DNA of 64,000 nt from Nonomuraea sp. SBT364 (lineage in GTDB: Bacteria > Actinomycetota > Actinomycetes > Streptosporangiales > Streptosporangiaceae), in assembly GCF_001083785.1 (NCBI RefSeq), contig NZ_LAVL01000001.1, forward strand, positions 124,001 through 188,000. The letters run 5' to 3'. Both the position numbers and the translations under genes were made by a program. This document shows positions 1 to 8,430 of the stretch, one piece after another (within the stretch, counting starts at the first letter, position 1; the number at the start of each line of letters is the position of its first letter). The notes under the pieces were generated by a model that saw only the letters and a program-made list of their open reading frames with translations, ran no database searches and was not told where the DNA came from.

Positions 1-465
1 CTGATCATCATCGGCAGGGCGCCGGAAGATGAATCCCTTCCCGAAGGCGTACTCCTCGCGGGACTTCGAGACGGCGACCAGGGCCTTGAACGGGTCCGGT
101 GCGGCGTCCAGCATCGCGCGGGTGCCCGCGTGGACGGCGTCGCCGAGCGGCTCGACCAGCGCGGCCCGCACGATGCCGATGGCGGCGTCCCGCCCCAGCC
201 GTGGCAGCAGAGACTCGTACCCCGCCACCAGGGCAAGGGTGATACGCAGGTTGTAGCGTGCGGGTTCGTCGACGACCATGTGCTCGTTCGCCTTCTCCAG
301 CTCCGCGTGCCGGGCCCGCATCATGGTGACGAGGCCGCCGGGAAGCGCGTGCTTCCGCACCGCCGTGGAGATGTGGTCGAAGAAGCCGTCGATGAGCGCC
401 GCCGTGTCGCGCTCGGGATCGGGGACGTAGTCGCCATCGGCGAGTCCGAACTGGTCGGTGGACAT
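1..465 (-). CDS. L-2-amino-thiazoline-4-carboxylate hydrolase-like protein, 3' end cut by the window
   Basis: The reading frame opens with ATG at 465 behind an AAAGGA ribosome site and stays open to base 1, giving 155 codons without a stop. The visible part is largely helical and ends in FKALVAVSKSREEYAFGKGF followed by an acidic DDD run. This resembles the region of the ATC-hydrolase family that precedes its metal-binding C-terminus; members hydrolyse L-2-amino-delta2-thiazoline-4-carboxylate or have unknown substrates. The C-terminus lies outside the window, so the catalytic residues cannot be checked. It is transcribed away from the acetyltransferase on the other strand. Family assignment is from pattern recognition and is moderate; an uncharacterised helical protein is the alternative. 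Confidence 0.6.
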   Translation of the reverse strand, partial: MSTDQFGLADGDYVPDPERDTAALIDGFFDHISTAVRKHALPGGLVTMMRARHAELEKANEHMVVDEPARYNLRITLALVAGYESLLPRLGRDAAIGIVRAALVEPLGDAVHAGTRAMLDAAPDPFKALVAVSKSREEYAFGKGFIFRRPADDDQ

Positions 466-720
466 GAAGAGTCCTTTCGGGACGGGCTCGGTCCCGAACA
501 CGGCCAGACATCGCGCAGAGCATGCCGACCGTGCTCGCACCAAGCGAGCACGCCGACGCACTCCACCGACCAACCAGGCGCCAACGTACTTCAACGAATT
601 CTGATTTGCAGATCATGCCATACGGAGGCGAGTCCATCCAAAAACGTCTTTGCGTCCGCCGCCCCTGGGCCGCTATGGTCAGTCGGCCGGAAGCCGGCAA
701 GATCCATCGTCGAGGGGGAG

Positions 721-1686
721 GTGTGCAGCAGATGCGCACGAGTGCTGAGCTGTCGAACTCGATCTCTATGTTCGCCACCTCTCGATGGAGTCATCCTGTC
801 TGTTCACATCACCTCACTGATCGATCCTGAGCACGGTTCGTCCAGCCGCCGTCTTGTGTGGCTGGCGTCCGACGCCGACGGCATCCCTGTCGGGTCGGTG
901 TTTCTGCGGCTGTTCACCACGCCGGGGCAGAAGCACTATGCGGAGATGGCTCTGCACGTCCACCCGTCCGAGCGCGGACACGGTACGGGGACGCTGCTGC
1001 TGGACGCCGCCGCGCACGCCGCCCGCGCGGACGGACGCCGCTCACTCGTGGCGCAGACCGAGCCCGGGTCACCCGGCGCGCGGTTCCTGACGGCCAGAGG
1101 CTTCGACGAAGCGGCGAGATTCACGTTCACCAGGCTGAACCTGGCCGACGCGGACCTGCCGGCGCTCACGGCGATCGCCGATCGGCCCCACTCCGGCTAT
1201 CGGCTGTCCTCGTGGGACGGCACCGTGCCGGACGACCTCGCCGACACGTTCGCGCTGTCCCGCCGCGCCATGGACGACATGCCGATGGGCGAGACCGACT
1301 ACGGGACCGTGAACTGGGACGTTGATCGCGTCCGTGCAGCCGCGGCGGCGGTCGCCCGCCGCGGCGATGAGCTGCACACCGTCGTCGCCATCGATGAGGC
1401 CGACGGCTCGGTCGCCGGATTCACCGAGCTGGTCGTCCCCGGCGACGGCACCGGCGAGGGCCAGCACTACGGCACCGGCGTCCTGCCCGGGCACCGCGGA
1501 CACGGCCTCGGCCGCTGGATGAAGGCAGCCGCCGTCGTCCAGGCCCGCACCCGTTACCCGGACCTCGACGCCCTGCGCACCGACACCGCCGACGACAACC
1601 TCCCGATGCGGGCGATCAACGACGCGCTCGGCTATACGCCGACTCATCGAGCCGTCCACTACAAGCTCGATCTCTCGCCGCACTAG
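721..1686 (+). CDS. GNAT-family N-acetyltransferase with two GNAT domains
   Basis: The protein has two GNAT modules in tandem. The first contains ALHVHPSERGHGTGTLLLDA (acetyl-CoA pyrophosphate loop of the R/Q-x-x-G-x-G/A type), the second GVLPGHRGHGLGRWMKAAAV. Double-GNAT proteins of about 300 residues are common in actinomycetes, and only one domain is usually catalytic; the substrate cannot be predicted. The start is uncertain: GTG at 721 abuts a purine-rich run, while CTG at 796 has GGAG at 787-790 with 5-base spacing and gives an N-terminus (SVHITSLIDP) closer to the homologous core. The open frame upstream of 721 is a shadow. It is monocistronic, about 145 bases before the methyltransferase. 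Confidence 0.8.
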   Translation: MCSRCARVLSCRTRSLCSPPLDGVILSVHITSLIDPEHGSSSRRLVWLASDADGIPVGSVFLRLFTTPGQKHYAEMALHVHPSERGHGTGTLLLDAAAHAARADGRRSLVAQTEPGSPGARFLTARGFDEAARFTFTRLNLADADLPALTAIADRPHSGYRLSSWDGTVPDDLADTFALSRRAMDDMPMGETDYGTVNWDVDRVRAAAAAVARRGDELHTVVAIDEADGSVAGFTELVVPGDGTGEGQHYGTGVLPGHRGHGLGRWMKAAAVVQARTRYPDLDALRTDTADDNLPMRAINDALGYTPTHRAVHYKLDLSPH

Positions 1687-1831
1687 CCGGACCAGGACCG
1701 AACGCATCCGTTCGTGCCGTCCCGCTGGCATACCCAGCACTTTCGTCAGAAATATCAGGATCGACGGGCACTTTCGCAGGACTCCGACCCCGAGTGGAAC
1801 GAGATGCGCCCCGTCGTGGAAAGGCTTATAC

Positions 1832-2575
1832 GTGAATCGCGAACAAATCTCCCGTATCGCCCACGCCGATCACCCGATCAAGTCCCCGCTCGACGACGCC
1901 TCCGTGCGCCGGCTCCTGGAACGCGGGCTGCCCCGAGGTGACGAGCGGGTGCTGGATCTCGGTTGCGGCAGCGGGGAATGGCTCCTGCGTGCCCTGGCCG
2001 CACGACCGCACCTGCACGCCGAGGGCGTGGACGTCTCCGCGGACGCGCTGGACCAGGCTCAGCTGGCGGCGCGCCACCGTGGCGTGGAGGACCGCCTCGT
2101 ACTCCACCATCAGAAGGCCGAGGAATTCACCTCCTCGCAGCCCTTCGACGTGGTGCTCAGCTTCGGGGCCACGCACGCCTTCGGCGGCCTGCTCCCGACC
2201 CTGGCCGCGGCCCGTGAACACCTGGCCCCCGGCGGCCGCGTCATGATCGGCGAGGGATTCTGGGATCGCACCCCGTCCCAGCAGGCCGTCGAGATGCTTG
2301 GGGACCTCACCGACCTGGCGACCACCGTGGACCGCGTCGTCGCCGACGGGTGGGTTCCGGTCGCCGGTCATATCAGCACACGTCGCGAGCTGGACGACTA
2401 CGAATGGGCCTGCTGGGGCTCATTGGCCGCATGGGCCGTCGAGCATCCCGGTGACCGGGACAGTGCGCAGGCCCTGGAGACGGCTACCCTCCGCCGCGCG
2501 GAGTGGTTGCGCGTCTACCGGGACACCTGGGGTTTCGTCTCCCTGATCTTGCACCGGACCCCCGACCTCGGCTGA
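1832..2575 (+). CDS. Class I SAM-dependent methyltransferase
   Basis: 247 residues. Motif I, VLDLGCGSGEWLLRAL, sits near residue 40, followed by an acidic residue at the end of strand 2 (GVDVS) and a motif IV region FDVVLSFGATHAFGG. This is the normal Rossmann methyltransferase fold that binds S-adenosylmethionine. The C-terminal half (VPVAGHISTRRELDDYEWAC) resembles small-molecule methyltransferases of the ubiquinone/SmtA-like type, but the acceptor is unknown. Start is GTG at 1832 behind GGAAAGG at 1818-1824. It stands alone between the GNAT gene and a convergent orphan, so context gives no pathway. Confidence 0.85.
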   Translation: MNREQISRIAHADHPIKSPLDDASVRRLLERGLPRGDERVLDLGCGSGEWLLRALAARPHLHAEGVDVSADALDQAQLAARHRGVEDRLVLHHQKAEEFTSSQPFDVVLSFGATHAFGGLLPTLAAAREHLAPGGRVMIGEGFWDRTPSQQAVEMLGDLTDLATTVDRVVADGWVPVAGHISTRRELDDYEWACWGSLAAWAVEHPGDRDSAQALETATLRRAEWLRVYRDTWGFVSLILHRTPDLG

Positions 2576-2747
2576 GCCGAAGCCTCGGCCACTGGACGTC
2601 GCTTGACCAGGTCTCTTCACGCATGCGGAGCCGATCCTGCGATGCCGGAGACCACCCGGCTCCTGCGCCCTGACCTGCCTGAGCACGGGGCCTACGTGCT
2701 CCAGCGGGGCGGCCGCCCCGACGTGCCGGCCCCCGCCGCGTGAACCG

Positions 2748-3209
2748 TCACTCGCCCCTGCGGCGGACGGTGTACGGGGCGGGAGGCGCGCCAAGCACCG
2801 CGTCGGGGAAGAGCCTCACCCAGTGCCACGGCATGCCGCAGTCGTTCGCCTCGGCGGCGACCCCCTGACCACAGGCCGCGCAGATCAGGTTGGGGCCGTG
2901 CGGGAGCCAGCCGCAGCATCCGAACCCCATGTCCTCGCGGTTCGGATGAGGCTCCACCGCGATGAGGTCGTCGACATTCACCAGGATCGTGCCGCGCGGC
3001 CCCTCGTCCACCACCAGCTGGTCGATCCCGGGAACGGGCACCATGACCCGGAAGGGATCGGGGTCGATGGCGAACCGGCCGCGCGGGATCAGCTGCGGCG
3101 CATCCTCGTCGAGCTCGCGCGGAGGCGGCCTGCGGGCGGGCCGGTAGCCGATTTCCGCCAGCTCCGGAGTCACCGCCGTACCGCATCGGCTGCAGGTGAA
3201 CATGCCCAC
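2748..3209 (-). CDS. Cysteine-rich hypothetical protein with zinc-ribbon-like CxxC motifs
   Basis: 153 residues, unrecognised. An N-terminal CSRCG motif near residue 6, a GFGCCGW motif and a CAACGQ motif (about residues 98-118) could form one or two zinc sites. The middle carries a run of prolines and acidic residues and a short strand-rich segment (RFAIDPDPFRVMVPVPGIDQ). No signal peptide or membrane segment is seen, so it is probably cytoplasmic. It is transcribed toward the methyltransferase gene, and the intervening bases hold only a short coding-like scrap. No partner gene lies next to it, so no function is proposed. Confidence 0.7.
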   Translation of the reverse strand: MGMFTCSRCGTAVTPELAEIGYRPARRPPPRELDEDAPQLIPRGRFAIDPDPFRVMVPVPGIDQLVVDEGPRGTILVNVDDLIAVEPHPNREDMGFGCCGWLPHGPNLICAACGQGVAAEANDCGMPWHWVRLFPDAVLGAPPAPYTVRRRGE

Positions 3210-3292
3210 CGCAAAAGCCTACGGCCCCCCGCCCGCTGAGATCCAGGCAAGCCGGCCCCGGTCTCCGATCGAACCGGCAGGATCGTCCCGCA

Positions 3293-3733
3293 TCAGCCGC
3301 CGCACAGGCTGTGCCAGCGGTTCACCCACTCGATCTTGGTGACCACCGAGCCCCAGTTGCGCCAGCCGCCCGGCATCGAGCCGGCGTCGGCCTTGCCGTA
3401 GTGCAGGCACTTGCGCTTCTTGCCGGTGAGCTCAGGGCCGCTGCCGCTGTTGTCGTAGTACTGATAGGTGACGATGACATGGTCGGCGCCGCTCGGCTCG
3501 GACGCGCCGTTGTTGAAGAAGGAGCGGATGCCCGAGACGTTGCCGCTCCAGTTGCCCTCCTTCTCCAGCTTGAGCGTGCCGGTCAGCCCGGAGCCGCTGT
3601 AGAAACAGACGTAGCGGTAGTTGCAGTCGCCGGCGTCGTCCGCGCTCGCCGCGGGCGCGGCCGCGAGGCTCAGGTCCGCGACGCCGGCGGCGGCGCCGAT
3701 GCTGATGATGCGTCGAAGAGTCATGCGGATCAC
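3293..3733 (-). CDS. Secreted peptidase inhibitor I36-family / beta-gamma-crystallin-like protein
   Basis: 146 residues. A signal peptide is clear: a short basic N-terminus, the hydrophobic segment IISIGAAAGVADLSLAAAPA and a cleavage region around ASADD. The mature protein begins DCNYRYVCFYSGSGLTG, typical of peptidase inhibitor family I36 (metalloprotease inhibitor SMPI) and related beta-gamma-crystallin folds, with cysteines near each end (DCNYRYVCFY, KCLHYG, SLCGG). Family members are secreted by actinomycetes, and some inhibit metalloproteases; inhibition here is inferred. It lies 76 bases downstream of the SARP regulator on the same strand, so it may be read as the tail of that transcript. 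Confidence 0.8.
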   Translation of the reverse strand: MIRMTLRRIISIGAAAGVADLSLAAAPAASADDAGDCNYRYVCFYSGSGLTGTLKLEKEGNWSGNVSGIRSFFNNGASEPSGADHVIVTYQYYDNSGSGPELTGKKRKCLHYGKADAGSMPGGWRNWGSVVTKIEWVNRWHSLCGG

Positions 3734-3809
3734 GCTAGGCAGGGCCGCTTTGGCTGGGCTTTGTTTCCGCTATCGCACCGTCTGGCTACCAGACGTCGCC
3801 GCGGGGCTT

Positions 3810-6689
3810 CTACCGGTGGGGCCAGTACAGCCGTGCACCGGTGGGACCCCCGGCGTCGGCCAGCTGGGCGCGGACATGGCCGGCGTCGGGGTGGGCGAGC
3901 TCATCGAGAATGGTGAGGGCTCGCCGCCAGGTGTCGCGGGCGGTGTCGTGATCGCCGCCGGCGTGGTGGGCGTTGCCGAGACGGATCAGCGCCTCGACCT
4001 CGCCGATGCGATCGCCCAGCTCCAGGTGCAGTTGGAGCGCCCGCCGGTGACAGCATTCGGCCAGATCGTACTGACCGAGGTGGTGGTGTGCGTAGCCGAG
4101 ACCGTCGAGGGATGCGGCTTGGCCGTTGAGGTCGCCGAGTTCCTGGAACAGGGTGAGGGCTCGGCCGCAGTACACGAGAGCTCGGTCGTGGTGGCCGAGC
4201 AGGGCGTGGCAGTTGCCGACCCCGTTCAGCGCCTTGGCGTGTCCCGGGCGGTGGCCCGCGGTTCGGAACAGCTCAAGAGCCTGCTCGGCGTGGTCGAGCG
4301 CCTCCCTGTAGCGCCCTTGTCGTGACAGTGCCCAGGTGAGCTCGTGATGTGCGTGCGCCTGACCGGGCTGATCGGCGAGCTCGACGGCCAGGCCGAGCGC
4401 CTGAGCGGCGTGGGCGTGGGCGCGGTCGAAGCGGCAGAGCAGGGTGAAGGCGCGGCTGAGGTGGCGGTGGGCGTGGGCCTGGCCGCGAGGATCGGCCAGC
4501 CGGCGCGAGGCGTCCAGGGCGGCCTGCTCGACGGTGGCCCAGTCGAGCAGCAGACCGCGCCATCGCAGGAACGCGCTCATCGTCCAGGCCAGGTGCCGCA
4601 CCTCTTCGTCGTACCCCTTGGCGGCCGCCTCCTCCACGGTCGCGAGCAGCACGGGATGTTCAGCGGTGAACCAGGTCAGCGCTTGCTCGGACCCGGTGAT
4701 CGCCTCGGCGCCCACCCCCGGCGCGGCGGGAGCGGGTGCGATCGGGCGTCGGCCCGGGGCCAGCAGCAGCGTCGCAGCGTGAGCGGTGTGCAGGTAGTGG
4801 TCGAGCAACCGGCGGAACGCCTCCTGCCGGTCGTGTTCGGTGTCGACGGCGTGGACGAGCTCAACCGCGTAGGCGCGGAGCAAGTCATGCAGGGTGTACC
4901 GGCCAGGCTTGTGTTCGACGACCAGGTGCGCGCCGGCCAGTTCGGCCAGCAGCGGCCGGACCTCGTGCACGGCCACGCCGGCCAGGCCGGCCGCGGCGGG
5001 CAGGGCGATGTCCGGGCCGGTGAGCACCCCCAGGAACCGGAACAGCCGCGCGGCCGCGGGGCTCAGCGCATCGTAGGACCAGGAGAACACCGCCCGCGGA
5101 TTGGTGGCCGGGTCCTGACCGGCCAGGGCATCGAGCCGATTGCGCGCGTCGCGCAGTTCGCCGGCCAGCGCGGTGAGGGGGAACTCCGGGTGGGTGGCGG
5201 CTCGGGCGGCCACGATCACCAGGGCGAGAGGCAGCCCCGCACACCGGGCGATGATCTCGTCCACCATCCGGGGCTCGGCCGCCACCCGCGCCGGCCCGAT
5301 GCGGTGGGCGAGCAACTCGCGTGCCTCGGCGTCGGACAGTGGATCCAGTCGCAGCAGGTGGGCTCCTTCCGCGGCGACCAGGCCGGAGAGCTGGCTGCGG
5401 CTGGTCACCAGCACCAGGCAGCCGGGCGCGCCGGGCAGCAGCGGACGGACCTGCTCGGCGTCGCGGGCGTTGTCCAGCACCACCAGCATCCGCCGTTCCG
5501 CCAGCAGGCTGCGGTACAGGCCGGCCTGCCCGTCCAGGCCGGGTGGGACGCGGTCCGGCGCTACCCCCAGCGCGTCCAGGAATCCGGCCAGCGCCTCCGC
5601 AGCGCCGACGCAGGACCCGCTCGGGTCGAAGCCCCGCAGGTTCACGTACAACTGCCCGTCACCGAATCGGTGGCGCACCCGATGCGCCCAATGCATGGCC
5701 AAGGTGGTCTTGCCCACTCCGGCGATACCGGCGATCACCGAGACCCGTACCCGGACCGGGTCTCCGGATCCCAGCGTGTCGTCCAGCCGTTCCAGGTCTC
5801 CGGTGCGGCCGGCGAACGCCGGCACTTCCGCCGGGAGCTGCGCCGGCTGCGGACGCTCCGATACATCGATCTCCCGTGGCTGTTGTACGGACCCGCGGGC
5901 GGAGAGCGCCGGCACCGGGTCCGGCGCGCCGGCCGCGAGCGTGACCGCTTCCCCGCGGAGGATGGCCGCGTGCAGTGAACGCAGTTCGGGACCCGGCTGG
6001 GCGCCGAGCTCGTCGTCGATGCGCCGGCACGCCCTCGCGTAAACCTCCAGAGCCTCGGCACCCCGGCCCGCCAGGCTCAGGGCCTGGATCAACCGGGCCA
6101 CCAAGGACTCCGCCAGCGGGTAGTGGACGATCAGCTCCTCCAGGCGTTCGATCACCGGTGAGTGCCGGCCCAGTTCCAGCTCGGCCCCGGCCCAGTCGGT
6201 CAACGCCCCCAGCCGCTGCTGCCGGAGCCCCTCGCGGACCCGCGCCGCCAACGCCCCGGCCATCCCGTCCAGCGGGGACGCCCGCCAGAGGCCGACGGCC
6301 TCGCCAAGCAGGGCAGCGCGCTCCGGTAGCGGGCGGTGAGGGGCGCGGGCCTGCTCGACCAGCCGGCGGAACCGGTGAAGGTCGATGCGATCAAGGTCCA
6401 TGATCAGCTGATAGCCGTCCGCCCGGCGTTCCAGCGCGATCCGTCCGTCATCGAGGTGTCGTGCCTGCTCCAGCACGCGGCGCGAGCGTGCGACATAGGT
6501 GTGCAGCACCTTGCGGGGCTCGCGCGGCGGGGCGTCGTCCCATATCCGGTCGACGAGTGTCTCCGTGGCCACCGGGTGCCCGGCGTCGACGGCCAGGGAC
6601 GCGAACAGGATCCGTTGCTTGGCCGGCCCGAGATCGAGACGGCGGCCCCCGGCCACCAACTCGAACGCGCCCAGCAGCCGAAACTCCAC
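3810..6689 (-). CDS. SARP/AfsR-type transcriptional regulator (winged HTH, BTAD, NB-ARC, TPR)
   Basis: 959 residues from GTG 6689, chosen because EFRLLGAFELVAGG is the usual SARP beginning and a G-rich site lies 8 bases upstream; an ATG at 6740 would add 17 atypical residues. Order: OmpR-like winged helix (about 1-90), bacterial transcriptional activator domain (about 95-245), NB-ARC ATPase with P-loop GIAGVGKTTLA near 321-331 and a DDA-like VVLDNA Walker B, then tetratricopeptide repeats filling the C-terminal third. SARPs of this layout activate secondary-metabolite or morphogenesis genes as pathway-specific or AfsR-like integrators. No biosynthetic cluster is adjacent; the nearest possible targets are the I36 inhibitor downstream and the secreted protein read divergently from 6943. 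Confidence 0.92.
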   Translation of the reverse strand: MEFRLLGAFELVAGGRRLDLGPAKQRILFASLAVDAGHPVATETLVDRIWDDAPPREPRKVLHTYVARSRRVLEQARHLDDGRIALERRADGYQLIMDLDRIDLHRFRRLVEQARAPHRPLPERAALLGEAVGLWRASPLDGMAGALAARVREGLRQQRLGALTDWAGAELELGRHSPVIERLEELIVHYPLAESLVARLIQALSLAGRGAEALEVYARACRRIDDELGAQPGPELRSLHAAILRGEAVTLAAGAPDPVPALSARGSVQQPREIDVSERPQPAQLPAEVPAFAGRTGDLERLDDTLGSGDPVRVRVSVIAGIAGVGKTTLAMHWAHRVRHRFGDGQLYVNLRGFDPSGSCVGAAEALAGFLDALGVAPDRVPPGLDGQAGLYRSLLAERRMLVVLDNARDAEQVRPLLPGAPGCLVLVTSRSQLSGLVAAEGAHLLRLDPLSDAEARELLAHRIGPARVAAEPRMVDEIIARCAGLPLALVIVAARAATHPEFPLTALAGELRDARNRLDALAGQDPATNPRAVFSWSYDALSPAAARLFRFLGVLTGPDIALPAAAGLAGVAVHEVRPLLAELAGAHLVVEHKPGRYTLHDLLRAYAVELVHAVDTEHDRQEAFRRLLDHYLHTAHAATLLLAPGRRPIAPAPAAPGVGAEAITGSEQALTWFTAEHPVLLATVEEAAAKGYDEEVRHLAWTMSAFLRWRGLLLDWATVEQAALDASRRLADPRGQAHAHRHLSRAFTLLCRFDRAHAHAAQALGLAVELADQPGQAHAHHELTWALSRQGRYREALDHAEQALELFRTAGHRPGHAKALNGVGNCHALLGHHDRALVYCGRALTLFQELGDLNGQAASLDGLGYAHHHLGQYDLAECCHRRALQLHLELGDRIGEVEALIRLGNAHHAGGDHDTARDTWRRALTILDELAHPDAGHVRAQLADAGGPTGARLYWPHR

Positions 6690-6942
6690 TGCGCATCCCC
6701 CCATCGGCGCGAAACCCGGCAGGCCCAGCGGCAAAACCATCGAACCACAATTGCCGACGGCCGTTCAAGAAAGGCGAAAGCTTTCCGAAGGCGCTCCCAT
6801 TTACCTTTGTCACGTCCGCACTCATGGCGGAACCGGCAAAGCGCGACGTGACGAATGAATCACATAGCGTACGCCCGCACAATCATCTTCTGCCGGATCC
6901 GCCGCGACAGCTCGCACCAGGCCAGACGAAGGAGAAACTCCG

Positions 6943-7374
6943 ATGCAGCTCAGAGAAAAGCGTCCCATCTCGAACATGAGGAGAAAACTCCTGAGCGCGG
7001 GGGCCGCGGTGGGCATGGCCACCGCATTATTGGCCGCCACTCCCACCTCCGCGACGGCGGCCGGAGGCGGCTGTCTGAATTACGCGCGCAGCGGCTGGAA
7101 CATCGGCGTCTGCAGTTCGGACAACGGCGTCCGGGTGTCAGGTGACGTGTACATCAACGCCCGCGGCTCGCTGGGCAGCTCGTGCGTCCTGATCTTCGGC
7201 ATCTTCAACATCACCCGGGACAGGACCATGGTGTCCACCACCGTGCCGTGCAAGCTCGGCAGGTCGCCGGAGCTCCACACGCCCAAGGAGGCCGGCCACC
7301 GGTACGAGAACACGGCGCTGATCGAGGTCAACGGCAACTACGTGGTGGGTGGAGTGAGCAAGGCCACCTACTGA
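6943..7374 (+). CDS. Small secreted protein of unknown function
   Basis: 143 residues beginning at ATG 6943 with GAAGGAG at 6928-6934. A basic N-terminus and the hydrophobic stretch LLSAGAAVGMATALLAATPT, ending TSATAA, form a signal peptide. The mature part (GGGCLNYARSGWNIGVCSSD, then a strand-rich region with two further cysteines) is probably a small disulphide-stabilised beta domain. Similar short secreted proteins are frequent in actinomycetes without known function. It is divergent from the SARP gene, with about 250 bases between starts, and is followed by a strong hairpin, so it is probably monocistronic. Confidence 0.75.
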   Translation: MQLREKRPISNMRRKLLSAGAAVGMATALLAATPTSATAAGGGCLNYARSGWNIGVCSSDNGVRVSGDVYINARGSLGSSCVLIFGIFNITRDRTMVSTTVPCKLGRSPELHTPKEAGHRYENTALIEVNGNYVVGGVSKATY

Positions 7375-7408
7375 GCCGGCGGCGGCCCACCGCTCGCGTC
7401 CGTGCGAC

Positions 7409-7437
7409 GCGGGCGGGGTTCGCTCCCCCGCGCCCGC
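7409..7437 (+). terminator. GC-rich hairpin after the small secreted protein
   Basis: GCGGGCGGGG at 7409-7418 pairs with CCCCG/CCCGC at 7426-7437, with a two-base bulge and a seven-base loop. It lies 35 bases after the stop codon. There is no T-run, as is usual for actinomycete terminators. Confidence 0.5.
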
Positions 7438-7463
7438 CCCCGAAGAAGCGGTCCGAGCTGCGG

Positions 7464-7506
7464 TGATATTGATTCGAATATAGGTCTTCCATCAATATCA
7501 ATATTG
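7464..7506. promoter_or_regulatory. AT-rich operator/promoter island before the class D beta-lactamase-like gene
   Basis: TGATATTGAT at 7464-7473 and ATCAATATCA at 7491-7500 form a perfect 10-base inverted repeat with a 17-base spacer. Smaller palindromes nest inside it: ATTCGAAT at 7472-7479 and CAATATTG at 7499-7506. In this GC-rich window such an AT-rich block 34 bases before the start codon is conspicuous and most likely holds the promoter and a repressor site. The cognate regulator is not next to it. Confidence 0.6.
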
Positions 7507-7539
7507 GACAGTCACCAAGTCCTGTGATGGTCTCTGCGC

Positions 7540-8430
7540 ATGAAGAAGACGATTCCGCAGGTCCTACGTCACGGGCTCGGCGCCGCCGCGCTCGTATCGC
7601 TCACTCTCGGCGGTATCCCCGCGTACGGTGCCACCGCCCACGAGAGCGCCCCGCGCGGCGGCGCCATGGCCGGGACGGCCCATGAGGTCAAGCCGGGTAC
7701 CGTTGTACGCGATGATCTGCGCGCCGTGTTCGACACGGCGAAGGTGCGAGGCACGTTCGCGTTGCTGGACGTGTCGTCCAGGAAGGTGACCGTGGTGGAC
7801 CGCCGGCGCGCCGAGAAGCCGATGGTGCCCGCCTCCAGCTTCAAGGTCCCGCACGCGCTGGTCGCTCTGCAGACCGGCGTGGTCAAGAGCCCCGACGAAG
7901 TGATCCCCTGGGACGGCACGCCGCAGCCGTTCCCCGAATGGGAGAAGGACATGAGCATGCGCGAGGCCGTTCGCGTCTCCAACGCGGCGGCGTTCCAGGT
8001 GATCGCCCGCCGCATCGGCCTCCAGCGCGAACGGCAGTGGCTGCACCGGCTGAACTACGGCAACCGGCAGACCGGGACGAAGGTGGACCGGTTCTGGCTG
8101 GACGGCCCGCTGAAGATCTCGGCTGTGGAACAGACCCGGTTCATGGAGCGGCTGGCCGCCCTGCGCCTGCCCGCCTCGCGCGAGCACCAGCGCACCGTCC
8201 ACGACCTGATCAAGCTGGAGGAGAAGAACGGGTACACGCTGTACGCCAAGTCAGGCTGGCAGAACGCCCCCGATCCCGGCACGGGCTGGTGGACCGGGTG
8301 GGTCGAGCGCGGCGGACGCGTGTACACGTTCGCGCTGAACATGGACATCGTCAAGGACGGCGACGCCGCCAAGCGCGCCACTCTCGCGCGTGAACTGCTG
8401 CACCGGCTGAACGTCCTGCCCACCGCGTGA
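7540..8430 (+). CDS. Class D (OXA-like) beta-lactamase / penicillin-recognising serine enzyme
   Basis: 296 residues with an N-terminal signal sequence (hydrophobic GLGAAALVSLTLGGIPAYGA). The class D landmarks are in order: SxxK as PASSFKVPHA with Ser99 and Lys102; the SxV position reads VSNAA; YGN is intact in LNYGNRQ; FWLDGPLKIS matches the usual post-YGN block; and the KTG box is KSG in YAKSGWQ. The family hydrolyses beta-lactams, or in some cases acts as a penicillin-binding sensor. The SNA and KSG changes make full hydrolytic activity uncertain. No strong ribosome site precedes ATG 7540. Its stop overlaps the start of the MFS gene, implying a two-gene operon under the AT-rich operator upstream. 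Confidence 0.85.
   Translation: MKKTIPQVLRHGLGAAALVSLTLGGIPAYGATAHESAPRGGAMAGTAHEVKPGTVVRDDLRAVFDTAKVRGTFALLDVSSRKVTVVDRRRAEKPMVPASSFKVPHALVALQTGVVKSPDEVIPWDGTPQPFPEWEKDMSMREAVRVSNAAAFQVIARRIGLQRERQWLHRLNYGNRQTGTKVDRFWLDGPLKISAVEQTRFMERLAALRLPASREHQRTVHDLIKLEEKNGYTLYAKSGWQNAPDPGTGWWTGWVERGGRVYTFALNMDIVKDGDAAKRATLARELLHRLNVLPTA

Noticed and set aside
130..720. Upstream extension of the double-GNAT frame
   Set aside because: It overlaps the ATC-hydrolase-like gene antisense and is not protein-like.
1697..1712. CGAACG-CATC-CGTTCG hairpin after the double-GNAT gene
   Set aside because: Only a six-base stem without T-run; weak as a terminator.
2642..2743. Short plus-strand frame ending just before the cysteine-rich orphan (RLLRPDLPEHGAYVLQRGGR)
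   Set aside because: Coding-like, but only 33 codons and without ribosome site or recognised family; too little to call.
4344..5978. Long plus-strand open frame opposite the SARP gene
   Set aside because: It is the antisense shadow of high-GC coding sequence; composition is dominated by Gly, Arg, Gln and Val with no family resemblance.
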